From the IMG/VR virus record IMGVR_UViG_3300019761_000009, positions 1-41,975 of that record: a DNA stretch of 41,975 bases. The stretch is one strand, 5' to 3'. The notes beneath the pieces are model-generated. The model saw nothing but the letters and a program-made list of their open reading frames with translations, did no database searches and was not told where the DNA came from. The position numbers and the translations under genes were made by a program. Positions 25,196 to 33,879 of the stretch are shown piece after piece. The number at the start of each line of letters is the position of its first letter. The stretch's first letter is position 1. Source of the DNA: a virus.

Positions 25196-25612
25196 TTAAC
25201 CTCCATTATCTAATTTGTTTAGTATCTTTTCTATACCACTTTCTAATTTATCAAACTTCTCGTCAATATGTTTTTCCATTTGCTTAAACATCTCTTTAGA
25301 TACAAACTCAACTCTAACTTGCTCCATAGTTGGTGCATTAGCTAGTTTTGTTTTATGCTCAGTTATTGTTTCATTCATAATGTCTAACTTCTCAAAAAAT
25401 TTTGAATGTAATGCTTCATCTGAGGTATTGTGCCTTCTTGATGTTTCTCTTACTTCATCAATATTTTTTATGTGTAGTTTTTTTAAATCATCAATATCTT
25501 TATTGTTCTGCTCTGTTTTGTTTTTAACAGTTACAATAGTAGCTACATAAGTAACTATAGCTACTGCAATACTAAAAAGTAGACCTAATAAACTAATTAC
25601 CCAGCCTTCCAT
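25196..25612 (-). CDS. Membrane-anchored coiled-coil protein, holin or inner-membrane spanin candidate (138 aa)
   Basis: One transmembrane helix at residues 4-28 (VISLLGLLFSIAVAIVTYVAT), then a long charged, coiled-coil C-terminal domain. This fits an i-spanin (anchor plus periplasmic coil) paired with the lipoprotein gene just upstream, or a single-pass holin. Directly upstream of the endolysin gene (2 bases). The start overlaps the lipoprotein stop (TAAATG context). Confidence 0.65.
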   Translation of the reverse strand: MEGWVISLLGLLFSIAVAIVTYVATIVTVKNKTEQNNKDIDDLKKLHIKNIDEVRETSRRHNTSDEALHSKFFEKLDIMNETITEHKTKLANAPTMEQVRVEFVSKEMFKQMEKHIDEKFDKLESGIEKILNKLDNGG

Positions 25613-25789
25613 TTATTCTCCTAAACAGTTTAATCTACACTTAGCAATACAATCCGCTTTGCTAGATGTTATATTAACTTTACTTACTAAAGCATCTCTT
25701 TTCTTTTTATATAAATCTATTTTATCTTGAGTTGAAACACAACCACCAAATAACAAACCAATTAATACAACACCAAATATCTTTTTCAT
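25613..25789 (-). CDS. Small lipoprotein, o-spanin candidate (58 aa)
   Basis: MKKIFGVVLIGLLFGGC is a lipoprotein signal: two Lys, a hydrophobic stretch and a lipobox L-F-G-G-C with C17 as the lipidated residue. The 42-residue mature part is charged with a Cys-rich end (DCIAKCRLNC). Start overlaps the PLA2-like stop as ATGA; the stop abuts the next ATG. Small outer-membrane lipoproteins in lysis cassettes are usually Rz1-like o-spanins, which partner with an inner-membrane coil to fuse the membranes. Confidence 0.75.
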   Translation of the reverse strand: MKKIFGVVLIGLLFGGCVSTQDKIDLYKKKRDALVSKVNITSSKADCIAKCRLNCLGE

Positions 25790-26184
25790 AGTAATCCTTT
25801 AACAATTTTTCCTGCTATTACAACAGCACTATATATTTCTTTCTCTGTATTTTTACCATCCCAGTAAGCAACAGCACCATAATCTCTTACAGTATCATAG
25901 TATCTTTTTGCTATTTTTCTACCATACCATCTCTTAAAGCATGATTTTGAATTTACTTCTCGCATCATATTGTTAAAGAATACTCTATCAGCTTCATCTT
26001 TATCTTCTATTGTTTTTCCTACAGCATACATTTCATCATGTATAGCACAAGGTATTGTAAAGTCAAGACCAAATAATGTGTCTGGAACTAACCAAGCATT
26101 CCATCCAGAACCACAACCATTTTTAGGAATAGACTTATCAAAAAGTCTACTCTCTATATTTTCAGGTATATAATAATTAACCAT
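25786..26184 (-). CDS. Phospholipase A2-like protein (132 aa)
   Basis: The segment PCAIHDEMY holds the C-x2-H-D-x2-Y signature of phospholipase A2 (C46, H49, D50, Y53), with a Ca-loop-like NGCGSGW at 22-28 before it and D66 after. PLA2 cuts the sn-2 acyl chain of phospholipids with Ca2+ and a His-Asp pair. There is no signal peptide. It sits at the head of the lysis genes, so a role in membrane damage at lysis is the simplest reading. A virion role, as for parvovirus VP1, is possible. AGGGAG lies upstream of the ATG. Confidence 0.75.
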   Translation of the reverse strand: MVNYYIPENIESRLFDKSIPKNGCGSGWNAWLVPDTLFGLDFTIPCAIHDEMYAVGKTIEDKDEADRVFFNNMMREVNSKSCFKRWYGRKIAKRYYDTVRDYGAVAYWDGKNTEKEIYSAVVIAGKIVKGLL

Positions 26185-26199
26185 CTGTTTTATACTCCC

Positions 26200-26610
26200 T
26201 TACTCTGCTACATAGATTGTAAATCTATTATCAATTGAACCATTCACTCTTAATTCTGTAACTGCAATGTCTAATTTATCAATGTAATAAATTCCACCTG
26301 CTTTGAAGTTAAAAGTTAATGCACCTATACCACCTACCACTATATTTTCTTTTAGATAAATTCTATCTTCACCTTTAACTTTATATGGCATATAGTATGT
26401 ATCATTTGGTAATTCTGTTGTAAAGCTAAAAGTAACTTCATCTCCTACTTTGTATCGTGTATTTTCAACAGTTATATCTGTAATGGGTAATACTACCTCT
26501 TCAACTACTGGTGCTACATACACCTCATAATCACTTGCATTTGGAAGAGTTGCGATAAACGCTTCACTAGCACTGATAACATTTCCGTCTATTTTATTTA
26601 TAAATTTCAT
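26200..26610 (-). CDS. Ig-like beta protein, fibre-associated (136 aa)
   Basis: Start at 26610 (MKFINKIDG) has GGAG 7 bases upstream, and the stop of the preceding gene overlaps this site. An open frame runs further upstream but overlaps the adhesin gene in another frame with low-complexity sequence. The C-terminal 95 residues form repeating strands (ITVENTRYKVGDEVTFSF) as in Ig-like or fibronectin-like domains. Likely a tail-tip accessory. Confidence 0.65.
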   Translation of the reverse strand: MKFINKIDGNVISASEAFIATLPNASDYEVYVAPVVEEVVLPITDITVENTRYKVGDEVTFSFTTELPNDTYYMPYKVKGEDRIYLKENIVVGGIGALTFNFKAGGIYYIDKLDIAVTELRVNGSIDNRFTIYVAE

Positions 26611-26611
26611 T

Positions 26612-27280
26612 TTATTCTCCATTGTACCATAATACACAAATTCCGTCTGTTCCATCACCAATAGGGGAAGCCGAACTACACGCACCTGCACCATAACCAG
26701 TTGGGGCATTATCTGTACCTCCACCTCGACCTTCATAGTCATAACCTCCACCACAGCCACCAAAGCCATCGTTAGAACTGTATCTTGTAGCATGAGGCAA
26801 TATATTTTTAGTGACAATTACACCGTCAATTACTTTTGAAACAGTTAAAGGTAAAGGATTATTACTAGAACCAGCTTGTGCTGTTCCATTAGTACCTCCA
26901 TTTTCTCCAACACCAATCTCATAAGCTGACCCGACTGGAGTTTTACCACCTTTTGCAGTAACATAAGTACCGAATGATGAATCTCCTCCATCATTTCCTA
27001 TTAAACCACCAGCTCCAATTGTTACAACTACTGTTTCATTTGGTTGAAGTGTTATCTTATGGTAAGTCATAGCACTTCCACCGCCGCCACCTGTATATGG
27101 TTGAGCAGTACCAGAACCAGCTCCACCACCACAAATTCCAATAACAACTGTTTGAACTTTATCTGTCGTGTTGGTGTAAATACCACTTTCTGTAAACTCT
27201 ACTTTATGTGTATACTTATCATCAAACCATAATAAACCACCTTTTGTACCACTTAATAAACTTTCTATAGGTGTACTCAT
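26612..27280 (-). CDS. Glycine-rich tail adhesin (222 aa)
   Basis: Start ATG at 27280 with GGAGGG 7 bases upstream; overlaps the preceding gene by ATGA. The protein opens with a folded region and then has many glycine-rich runs (GICGGGAG, GGGGGSAM, GGNDGGDSSFG-like stretches, GGCGGGYDYEGRGGG). Such polyglycine layouts are known from receptor-recognising tips of T4-like phages (gp38), where Gly helices bundle and variable loops bind receptors. Here a similar role at the end of the fibre is inferred. Confidence 0.72.
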   Translation of the reverse strand: MSTPIESLLSGTKGGLLWFDDKYTHKVEFTESGIYTNTTDKVQTVVIGICGGGAGSGTAQPYTGGGGGSAMTYHKITLQPNETVVVTIGAGGLIGNDGGDSSFGTYVTAKGGKTPVGSAYEIGVGENGGTNGTAQAGSSNNPLPLTVSKVIDGVIVTKNILPHATRYSSNDGFGGCGGGYDYEGRGGGTDNAPTGYGAGACSSASPIGDGTDGICVLWYNGE

Positions 27281-27618
27281 AACGCTACCCTCCAACTTCC
27301 ATTATTATAAACTAATCTAAATTCTATCAGTAATGTACTTACCGATATATCATCTGCAATACCACCAATCGTTTTACCATTTCTTAAAATAGTTAGCGGA
27401 TTAGCTAAAAGCACTTCTTTTGTTGCTATATTCTTAAATCTAATCTCATCATTCTCACTAGGCGTAGGTGGTAATGTTATTGGAAAAGAACCTCCAGTTG
27501 TATTAAACGATATCTCATCATTTACAACAGCTGTATATGCTGATGTTTTTGTCACTGGTTTAAATGCCTTAACTCTATATAGTTTCTCTAAATATGATTC
27601 CGTTCTTCCACTAGGCAT
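27277..27618 (-). CDS. Small beta-rich fibre-associated protein (113 aa)
   Basis: AGGAG lies 6 bases before the ATG. The protein repeats short strands (SAYTAVVNDEISFNTTGG; FPITLPPTPSENDEIRF; LTILRNGKTIGG), a pattern seen at distal ends of phage fibres. It is placed between the large fibre and the glycine-rich adhesin, so it probably attaches one to the other or caps the fibre. Confidence 0.65.
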   Translation of the reverse strand: MPSGRTESYLEKLYRVKAFKPVTKTSAYTAVVNDEISFNTTGGSFPITLPPTPSENDEIRFKNIATKEVLLANPLTILRNGKTIGGIADDISVSTLLIEFRLVYNNGSWRVAL

Positions 27619-27628
27619 ATTTTACTCC

Positions 27629-29941
27629 TTAATTATGTACTGTTATCTTGATACCTGCTGTTGATGCAGTATTCCAAGATGCTATTGTTGGTATTATTGC
27701 AAATAACCCACCGTCATTTATTCCTGCACTATCTCTATATAGTTCAAATTTTAAAGTTTGTCCAGCATTAAAAGAAAGTTTCTCAGACATACTAAAAGGT
27801 GAAATATTGTTATTTGTGTCAATTCTAAAGGCAATGCTTGAGCCAAACTGTACATCATCAATAAGAACCCTTGATATAACTACACATTCTCCTATACTAG
27901 TATTTCTACCAAAATGTGCCAAGAAGTCTATATGATACTCTGAATCTACTTTAAAAGTTATTGTTCCGTTACTGTCCATTGATATATACTCATTGTCTAC
28001 TGATGCCCCAAATTCAACCTGCATAGGAACATCAAGAGCAGAAGGTAATTGATAACTTTCTACTGAATAACTATTTAAAACAACTTCTTCTGGTAATATA
28101 ATAGATAGTTTTTTATCATTTCTAAATTCTCTAACGTCATATATCTCCAAAATTCCATCACTATTCCCTTCTTGAACAATAACTTTTGCTAACTCTTCTA
28201 CTTCAAGACCTTGAGTTGAAAGAAATGTATTTACAGTTGCTTCTTCTTCTGCATCTTCAAGTTTTCTATATGTATTATGTCCATACTCAATATAGAAGTT
28301 ATCTGTTACAACACTTCTCATTATTGTGTGACAAACAAAATGTGATGTTGGTATAGCATCAAGACCAGCTCCACCTGCTTTATCTTCATTTATGTAATTA
28401 GTATTTTGTGCAACTATAGGTGTCAATTCAGGTTGTATACCATAAACACCATCTATAGGAAATATTTGAAATGCTGATATACTAACTGAATCATTCCAAT
28501 TAACTACTAAAGCATTAGGGGTATTAACACTACCACCTTTTACATCTATTTCAAATACATTGGTTTGGTTTTTACTAACTAATCCAGTATCTTTATAAAA
28601 TTTGCTTGATTCATAATTTTTAATTCTTGCATACATATTTCTCATAAATTCATTAGAAAATGAAGCACTATCTCCAACAGAAGTTATTGTAGTTCCATCA
28701 CTAGAAGCTATCCTTCCAAGCTCATGTATACTTTTTTGTTCTTCTATTGTAAATACTGTATTTGGGTTTGATAATACTATTCCAGTAGCATTAACACCTA
28801 CTATTCTATACTCTCCAGAACTTAAACCATGACTATTATTTGATGTAGCTGGAGTTGTGTATAATACACCATCTATAAAATATAATAAACTAGGAGTATC
28901 AAATGTAGTATCTCCTTCTATTGCATCAATTAACTTAGAGCCAGTATTCACTATACCATGAATATTTGATTCTAAATTATCAACTTTATCTTCAAGAGTT
29001 CCAGTTCTCAATAATGAGTCTGACAATTCTGTTGATAATAATATAATTGAATCATTTATGTTTGCAATATCTACCAATAGCTGTGGCAATACACTTGAAT
29101 CAAATATACCAAAAGCTTCTACTGTAATTTCATCATCCTCAAGTAGTGGAGTAGATAACAATATTGTATTTCCATCAGTTGCTTGATAAGAACTTCTTGG
29201 TAATCTTAGACCATTTTTATACACCATAACATAGTTTAAATCATAAGATAATTCAGTCAATAATGTTTGTGAATCTACACCAAGTATTTCAGTATGTGTA
29301 ACCAAACCATGTACATCAGAGCCAATAGTAATCCATGTACCATTTATACTTATTCTTATTTCACTAAATGTACTATTAAAATATAAATCACCTGACTTTA
29401 TAGCTCCACCTAGTGGATTAACTAATGGATTTAGCTCGTACACTCCATAGTATCTTTCTCTAAAAGAATCCCAAGCTTCTTGTGCAGATATAGCATTATC
29501 TTCAGCATCTAATACTGCTGTTTTTAATGGTTCAGAATCTATATTCATGATAGCACTTTTCATAGGCTCAGAACCTACATTAGCTATTGTAGTGATGTTT
29601 TCACTATTTGTTTTTATGTAGTCAATATTACTTGAAGCTGTAACAACAGCATCTATATTTTCAGCAACTACTGTTGTGTCATTAGGTGGACTATCTATAC
29701 CTTCTCCGTTGTCTGTGAGAACAAGTCTTACTTCATCGCCAGATGCTGGAGCTTCATTAAACAATACAAAACTACCAAGAACATCATAATTTGCTGTTAC
29801 TATTCTTGATTCTATTGGAATTTCTAAAGAATTATCTTTTACCCAAACACCAACATGACTATCTGATAAAACACTACCTACAACCTGAAAGCTTTTTTGA
29901 GAACCGTCTGCTGTATATGTTTGTTCGCTTATTACTGCCAT
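27629..29941 (-). CDS. Tail fibre protein (770 aa)
   Basis: The first 90 residues (TYTADGSQKSFQV... strand-rich) resemble the virion-binding N-terminal domain of T7 gp17-type fibres. Next comes a helical/coiled segment (NIDAVVTASSNIDYIKTNSENI), then beta-rich modules including GDLYFNSTFSEIRI and VYKNGLRLPRSSY, a common adhesin building block. It overlaps gp12-like by one base and is followed by three smaller fibre genes. Sits before the internal proteins, unlike T7, where the fibre gene follows gp16. Confidence 0.88.
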   Translation of the reverse strand: MAVISEQTYTADGSQKSFQVVGSVLSDSHVGVWVKDNSLEIPIESRIVTANYDVLGSFVLFNEAPASGDEVRLVLTDNGEGIDSPPNDTTVVAENIDAVVTASSNIDYIKTNSENITTIANVGSEPMKSAIMNIDSEPLKTAVLDAEDNAISAQEAWDSFRERYYGVYELNPLVNPLGGAIKSGDLYFNSTFSEIRISINGTWITIGSDVHGLVTHTEILGVDSQTLLTELSYDLNYVMVYKNGLRLPRSSYQATDGNTILLSTPLLEDDEITVEAFGIFDSSVLPQLLVDIANINDSIILLSTELSDSLLRTGTLEDKVDNLESNIHGIVNTGSKLIDAIEGDTTFDTPSLLYFIDGVLYTTPATSNNSHGLSSGEYRIVGVNATGIVLSNPNTVFTIEEQKSIHELGRIASSDGTTITSVGDSASFSNEFMRNMYARIKNYESSKFYKDTGLVSKNQTNVFEIDVKGGSVNTPNALVVNWNDSVSISAFQIFPIDGVYGIQPELTPIVAQNTNYINEDKAGGAGLDAIPTSHFVCHTIMRSVVTDNFYIEYGHNTYRKLEDAEEEATVNTFLSTQGLEVEELAKVIVQEGNSDGILEIYDVREFRNDKKLSIILPEEVVLNSYSVESYQLPSALDVPMQVEFGASVDNEYISMDSNGTITFKVDSEYHIDFLAHFGRNTSIGECVVISRVLIDDVQFGSSIAFRIDTNNNISPFSMSEKLSFNAGQTLKFELYRDSAGINDGGLFAIIPTIASWNTASTAGIKITVHN

Positions 29942-32046
29942 TATATATTCCTACTTCTTATTTTTAATACACCCTCTACGGATATAGCATTTATATTACA
30001 ACCACCATTGTAGCTAGTTTTAAATTCTATGTAAACCTTTTCACTATTTCCACCTATAAAAATCTTCCTATTAAGAAATCTATCTAATACTTCTTTTTCC
30101 GTACCTCTTTCTGTATTTATAATATTAAGATTACATTCACCATTTCTATTTACTTTTATATTCTTAACATAGAATGGTTCTCTTATTATTCTTGTACCTT
30201 GTTTTGTTTCAATATTAAACCTTGACAATCTAACCCTTGATTCATAACTTACGTTATGTATTCCAGTAGTTGTATCAACATCTACGAAGTTACTTGTAAC
30301 TGGTAATGAATAGAGTTCAATCTTACAAATCTTATTATCATCACACAAAACATATAAAACATTATCTAATTCAATCAAAGAATTAATAGTTGAAGATAGT
30401 TCCCACTCAGACCAAGCAGACATTATTTTCTGAGAGTTCTGTATAAAGTATTTATATACATATATCTTATTTCTATTCTCGCTATCAGTAAAGAAAACCA
30501 TATTATTACCACTTGATGTAACTACTCTATCTATCGTACTTGGTAAATAACCTTCTATATGGGTACTTAATGAATCAGCTGTTGTAGTATCTGTATTTAT
30601 TGATGCAGGTCTATATGATAATACTTCAAAAGATTCACCAATTTTTCTAAAAAACATAAGTTCATTATCTAAAACTATTGGTGATAAATTATTATCACAA
30701 GCATAACTAGATGTCTTACCTATTCTTGTTGTTGATGGACTAAGTACATCTCCACCAGATAGAACAAATTGAGAATTGTCACTCCATAAAGTAAGACTAC
30801 CTGCTGTAGCATTTACGTTTCTAATAATTGAAACAGTATCACTATCTACACTTGCATCTATTGGGTCTGAATCAACTAATTCAATAACAGTAGTAGCAAA
30901 AAAGTTATAATAACTTCCAGCTTCACTTAGTATTACATTTTCTTCACTTGTAAATCCTAGCCTATTTTTAAAGAAGAATAAATTAGATATTTTACTACCT
31001 ATAAATGATGGTAATGGGTTTGAATCTCCATCCCCCTTAACTCTATTTTTCCATACACTTTGGAATCCATCTACTGTTTCGTCATAATGTACAAATCCTA
31101 TTACAAATGTTCCATCAGATTGCCTAACTATCTTTGCTGGTAATGATTGTTTAGATAATTGATAGTATATACCTTCTTGAGCTGTTTCACTCCAGTATTC
31201 ACCATTCCATTTCAAGTAATAACTAGTAAATGAATCTTTGTCTGTTCCAGTAATAGCTATTGTTCCAACTTCTTCTTCCGTAAAACCAAGCATTTTAGCT
31301 GGTAAGTCAGAAATCTTTGCAACACTATTAGTCCATCCGATAGAAGCTTGGTCACCCCAAGAATCTGAAGAGCCAAATGTAAAAGATTCTTCACTTGTTA
31401 TGTATACAATAGAACCTATATTCTTAGCTGTTATTCCAGATATTCCATTAAGAGTATTTGACATAGCAACAGCAGAAGAATAAGAGTTAGTTCCAGTTGA
31501 AGAATACGTATTTCCATTAATAGAAACATAATAAGTATATCCTCCATTTTGACCATCATTAAAACTTCTCTTTATCCAATAAAAAGCCTTATATATTGTG
31601 CCTACTGGAGTCTTTTCATCAACAACTTTTGCTGTAATATTTCTGTTTAATAACCAAGTAGTATCTCCAACTGTAAGGAACTTGCAATCCGAGTGTTCAA
31701 CAATAGGATTTCCATCATTCTGCCATTCAATTAATGGATTAGTTCCTGACGAATTAACAGTCTTTTTATTTCCATTTATATCATATATTCTTAGTTCATT
31801 ATCAACTATAATCATATTATACTTTTCTAACCCATCTCCTCTATCGTATGAGTGTACTGGCATATTGTTAGTAAATGTAACTGTGTCACTATTTATTAGT
31901 TCGAGTCTGTTTCTTCTTTTTAAACCATTAGATACTGTAGGAACAAAATTAACCATATCTTCAACTTGATTATCAAATCTAGCTTCATCTGGTTGTCTAC
32001 TTATTCCACCTGAGAGATTATTTATATTGTGATTTACTACAGACAT
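29941..32046 (-). CDS. Tail tubular protein B, T7 gp12-like nozzle (701 aa)
   Basis: The N-terminus NINNLSGGISRQPDEARF closely follows T7 gp12 (SIKNLKGGISQQPDILRY). Further on, GLKRRNRL matches the gp12 pattern GLQKRPPL. It is beta-rich, without membrane segments, of the usual 700-800 residues. The hexameric protein forms the distal tail nozzle, below gp11. Overlaps both neighbours by one base. Confidence 0.93.
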   Translation of the reverse strand: MSVVNHNINNLSGGISRQPDEARFDNQVEDMVNFVPTVSNGLKRRNRLELINSDTVTFTNNMPVHSYDRGDGLEKYNMIIVDNELRIYDINGNKKTVNSSGTNPLIEWQNDGNPIVEHSDCKFLTVGDTTWLLNRNITAKVVDEKTPVGTIYKAFYWIKRSFNDGQNGGYTYYVSINGNTYSSTGTNSYSSAVAMSNTLNGISGITAKNIGSIVYITSEESFTFGSSDSWGDQASIGWTNSVAKISDLPAKMLGFTEEEVGTIAITGTDKDSFTSYYLKWNGEYWSETAQEGIYYQLSKQSLPAKIVRQSDGTFVIGFVHYDETVDGFQSVWKNRVKGDGDSNPLPSFIGSKISNLFFFKNRLGFTSEENVILSEAGSYYNFFATTVIELVDSDPIDASVDSDTVSIIRNVNATAGSLTLWSDNSQFVLSGGDVLSPSTTRIGKTSSYACDNNLSPIVLDNELMFFRKIGESFEVLSYRPASINTDTTTADSLSTHIEGYLPSTIDRVVTSSGNNMVFFTDSENRNKIYVYKYFIQNSQKIMSAWSEWELSSTINSLIELDNVLYVLCDDNKICKIELYSLPVTSNFVDVDTTTGIHNVSYESRVRLSRFNIETKQGTRIIREPFYVKNIKVNRNGECNLNIINTERGTEKEVLDRFLNRKIFIGGNSEKVYIEFKTSYNGGCNINAISVEGVLKIRSRNI

Positions 32047-32609
32047 TATAAACTACTCATATTTAATAGATTTGATTCATATTCGCCTTCTAGCGTATTT
32101 GTATTAGATATTCTAGTGTCATATCTAATTGCATCAATCTTTGCTTCTTTCAACTCTGTTCTTCTTATTGCTACATCTTCAGTATTTCCAACAATATCTA
32201 TGTATGACTTTAGTGATGCAGTTTGTACAACTAGATTAGCTATAGCAAAAGGTAAGTCATCAAATGCAACATCATCTATAACCTCTAAAGTTATTGAGCT
32301 TGTAAAAATAAAAGAATTAGTTTCTTTGTTGTATGCTTTCCAATCTCTAATTATTACTTCAGGATTATCCGCTGTACCAGTAGCTGTAAGAAATGTGTCT
32401 GGAATAACAATATTATTTTCATTGTTTGGAGCAAAGCTAATAGTTAGCTCATTAAATTTCCATCCATAGTTTAACACTTTCTTTTTTGCTATATCTATTT
32501 CTTTACTAATAAGTATAGCTGTAGGTAAGTCATCTATTACATCAGAAGAGTCTAAAGGTAGTTCATTTAATGCGAGTAATATTTCGTTAATTGCATCTCT
32601 TTTATTCAT
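32046..32609 (-). CDS. Tail tubular protein A, T7 gp11-like gatekeeper (187 aa)
   Basis: INEILLALNELPLDSS at the N-terminus and LNYGWKFNELTISFAPN match the gp11 layout (VNDILASIGEPPV and RGWTFNIEEG in T7), and length is close (196). It forms the ring between portal and nozzle. AAGGA is 7 bases before the ATG, just downstream of the terminator at 32632-32665, so it is transcribed by read-through. Confidence 0.92.
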   Translation of the reverse strand: MNKRDAINEILLALNELPLDSSDVIDDLPTAILISKEIDIAKKKVLNYGWKFNELTISFAPNNENNIVIPDTFLTATGTADNPEVIIRDWKAYNKETNSFIFTSSITLEVIDDVAFDDLPFAIANLVVQTASLKSYIDIVGNTEDVAIRRTELKEAKIDAIRYDTRISNTNTLEGEYESNLLNMSSL

Positions 32610-32631
32610 ATTATATCCTTTTTTTGAATAA

Positions 32632-32665
32632 AAAAAAGGGAAGAAGTTTCCCTCCTCCCTTTTTT
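32632..32665 (-). terminator. Intrinsic terminator after the capsid gene (bidirectional)
   Basis: Two 15-base arms (32632-32646 and 32651-32665) pair along their full length with two G-U pairs on the leftward transcript, closing a GAAA tetraloop, flanked by A- and T-tracts on each side. It lies 18 bases after the capsid stop. T7 has its main terminator at the same position, just after gene 10. Confidence 0.9.
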
Positions 32666-32683
32666 ATTTCACGTAATTAAAAC

Positions 32684-33706
32684 CTATACGTTTTCTGTAC
32701 CAGTTGTAATTGCAACCAATGAAGCAGGATTAAGTGTACCATATCCAGATGCCAATTGTGTTTTCATAACATATTGGTCATAATCATCATCTACCCATTG
32801 TTTTGTTTTTAAACCATAAAGTTCTACCATACCAATAACTTCTTTAGTCATGATGAATCCAACAAAAGTTTGACCTCCACCAGTCATTGCTAATGTATTT
32901 GCAAGTAACGCAGAATAGAAGTTGTTTGATTTTAAAATCATAGTATCTCCAATTCTAAAAACATTACCACTAGCAATAGAACCATTATCACCTGAATTGA
33001 AATCTCTATTTACAGCCTTTTCAGAAAGTAATATATTGTAGTAGTTTTCATTAGTTGTAATAAACATTTTTTCAGAACCAGTTTGGTCTTTACCTTCTAA
33101 TTGCTCTAACCCAGTAAACATTGCTTCAACAATTGCATTACCTTTTGCTTCTCTAGTAACTGCACTAGAAATTGCAGAAGAGTAAACATTTGAAGCAACA
33201 TCTTGAACTTTAATATTACCATTGTTAGTATCCTGAAGTTCTGTAACAACCATAGCTTTATCTAATTCATAGATAACTCTCTTATCAACATAAGAAGCCA
33301 TAGAACTACCAGCTTGTCCAGTAGCAATAGCTCTAGTATTGTAAGGTACAATTTGTGCATTAAAGTCATCAATATTTTTTCTAATAACTTTAGGTCTTTC
33401 AACTGTAATAGTTCTTTCACCAATTAATACATCAGAAGCTAGTGTTCTTGAATCTACACCTAATTTGTGACTTCTTACAACACCTGAATCCATTGAGTTT
33501 GCACCAATAGTTCCTGCTGTACCACCAACAATATTTTCAACATCTGCTTCGACACCTCTTGTGTCTACAATAAACTGTGCAGACTTACCTGCTTTAATTG
33601 TTTGTTTTGTAATTGCTTCCATAAAAACATTTCGTCTTTTAAAAGCACTTAAAGTTTCAGCGTAAATTTTTAACGCTAGATTTTCTCTTGAAGCTATATC
33701 AGCCAT
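32684..33706 (-). CDS. Major capsid protein, T7 gp10-like (340 aa)
   Basis: Length matches T7 gp10A (345). N-terminal ENLALKIYAETLSAFKRRNVF and the following GKSAQFIVDTRG, then EMFTGLEQLEGKDQ-like central region match the T7-type HK97-fold capsid. A GGAG site precedes the ATG. Followed by a strong terminator and preceded by a 173-bp gap with a possible promoter, so it may be transcribed more strongly than the neighbours. Confidence 0.95.
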   Translation of the reverse strand: MADIASRENLALKIYAETLSAFKRRNVFMEAITKQTIKAGKSAQFIVDTRGVEADVENIVGGTAGTIGANSMDSGVVRSHKLGVDSRTLASDVLIGERTITVERPKVIRKNIDDFNAQIVPYNTRAIATGQAGSSMASYVDKRVIYELDKAMVVTELQDTNNGNIKVQDVASNVYSSAISSAVTREAKGNAIVEAMFTGLEQLEGKDQTGSEKMFITTNENYYNILLSEKAVNRDFNSGDNGSIASGNVFRIGDTMILKSNNFYSALLANTLAMTGGGQTFVGFIMTKEVIGMVELYGLKTKQWVDDDYDQYVMKTQLASGYGTLNPASLVAITTGTENV

Positions 33707-33833
33707 TTTAATTCTCCGTATTTTTTTTATTTTCAGACAATTTCTATTTGAATCACATTGGTATCCTATTTCGTTAAACCTTTGGAGTAAAACTTATTGG
33801 CAATACTTTCTAATTAAAATAAATCTGCTGAAA

Positions 33834-33870
33834 TTGTTACTCAATTTTTTAAAAAAGTCAAGAGTAACAA
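33834..33870 (-). promoter_or_regulatory. Inverted repeat overlapping a sigma70-like promoter before the capsid gene
   Basis: On the leftward strand TTGACT (33861-33856) and AACAAT (33838-33833) are 17 bases apart, a fair -35/-10 pair. They overlap a 9-bp inverted repeat TTGTTACTC/GAGTAACAA (33834-33842 and 33862-33870). The repeat could be an operator or an RNA stem. It lies just after the scaffold stop, with about 125 bases of leader before the capsid gene. Confidence 0.4.
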
Positions 33871-33879
33871 CATTAAATT

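Noticed and set aside
26611-26817. Longer start for the gene ending at 26200
   Set aside because: The extra 69 codons overlap the glycine-rich adhesin in another frame, give Val/Leu/Met-rich low-complexity sequence, and lack a ribosome site; the ATG at 26610 has GGAG at good spacing.
32029-32469. Open frame on the plus strand, 146 codons
   Set aside because: Antisense to the gp11-like gene, which has clear family similarity; no ribosome site.
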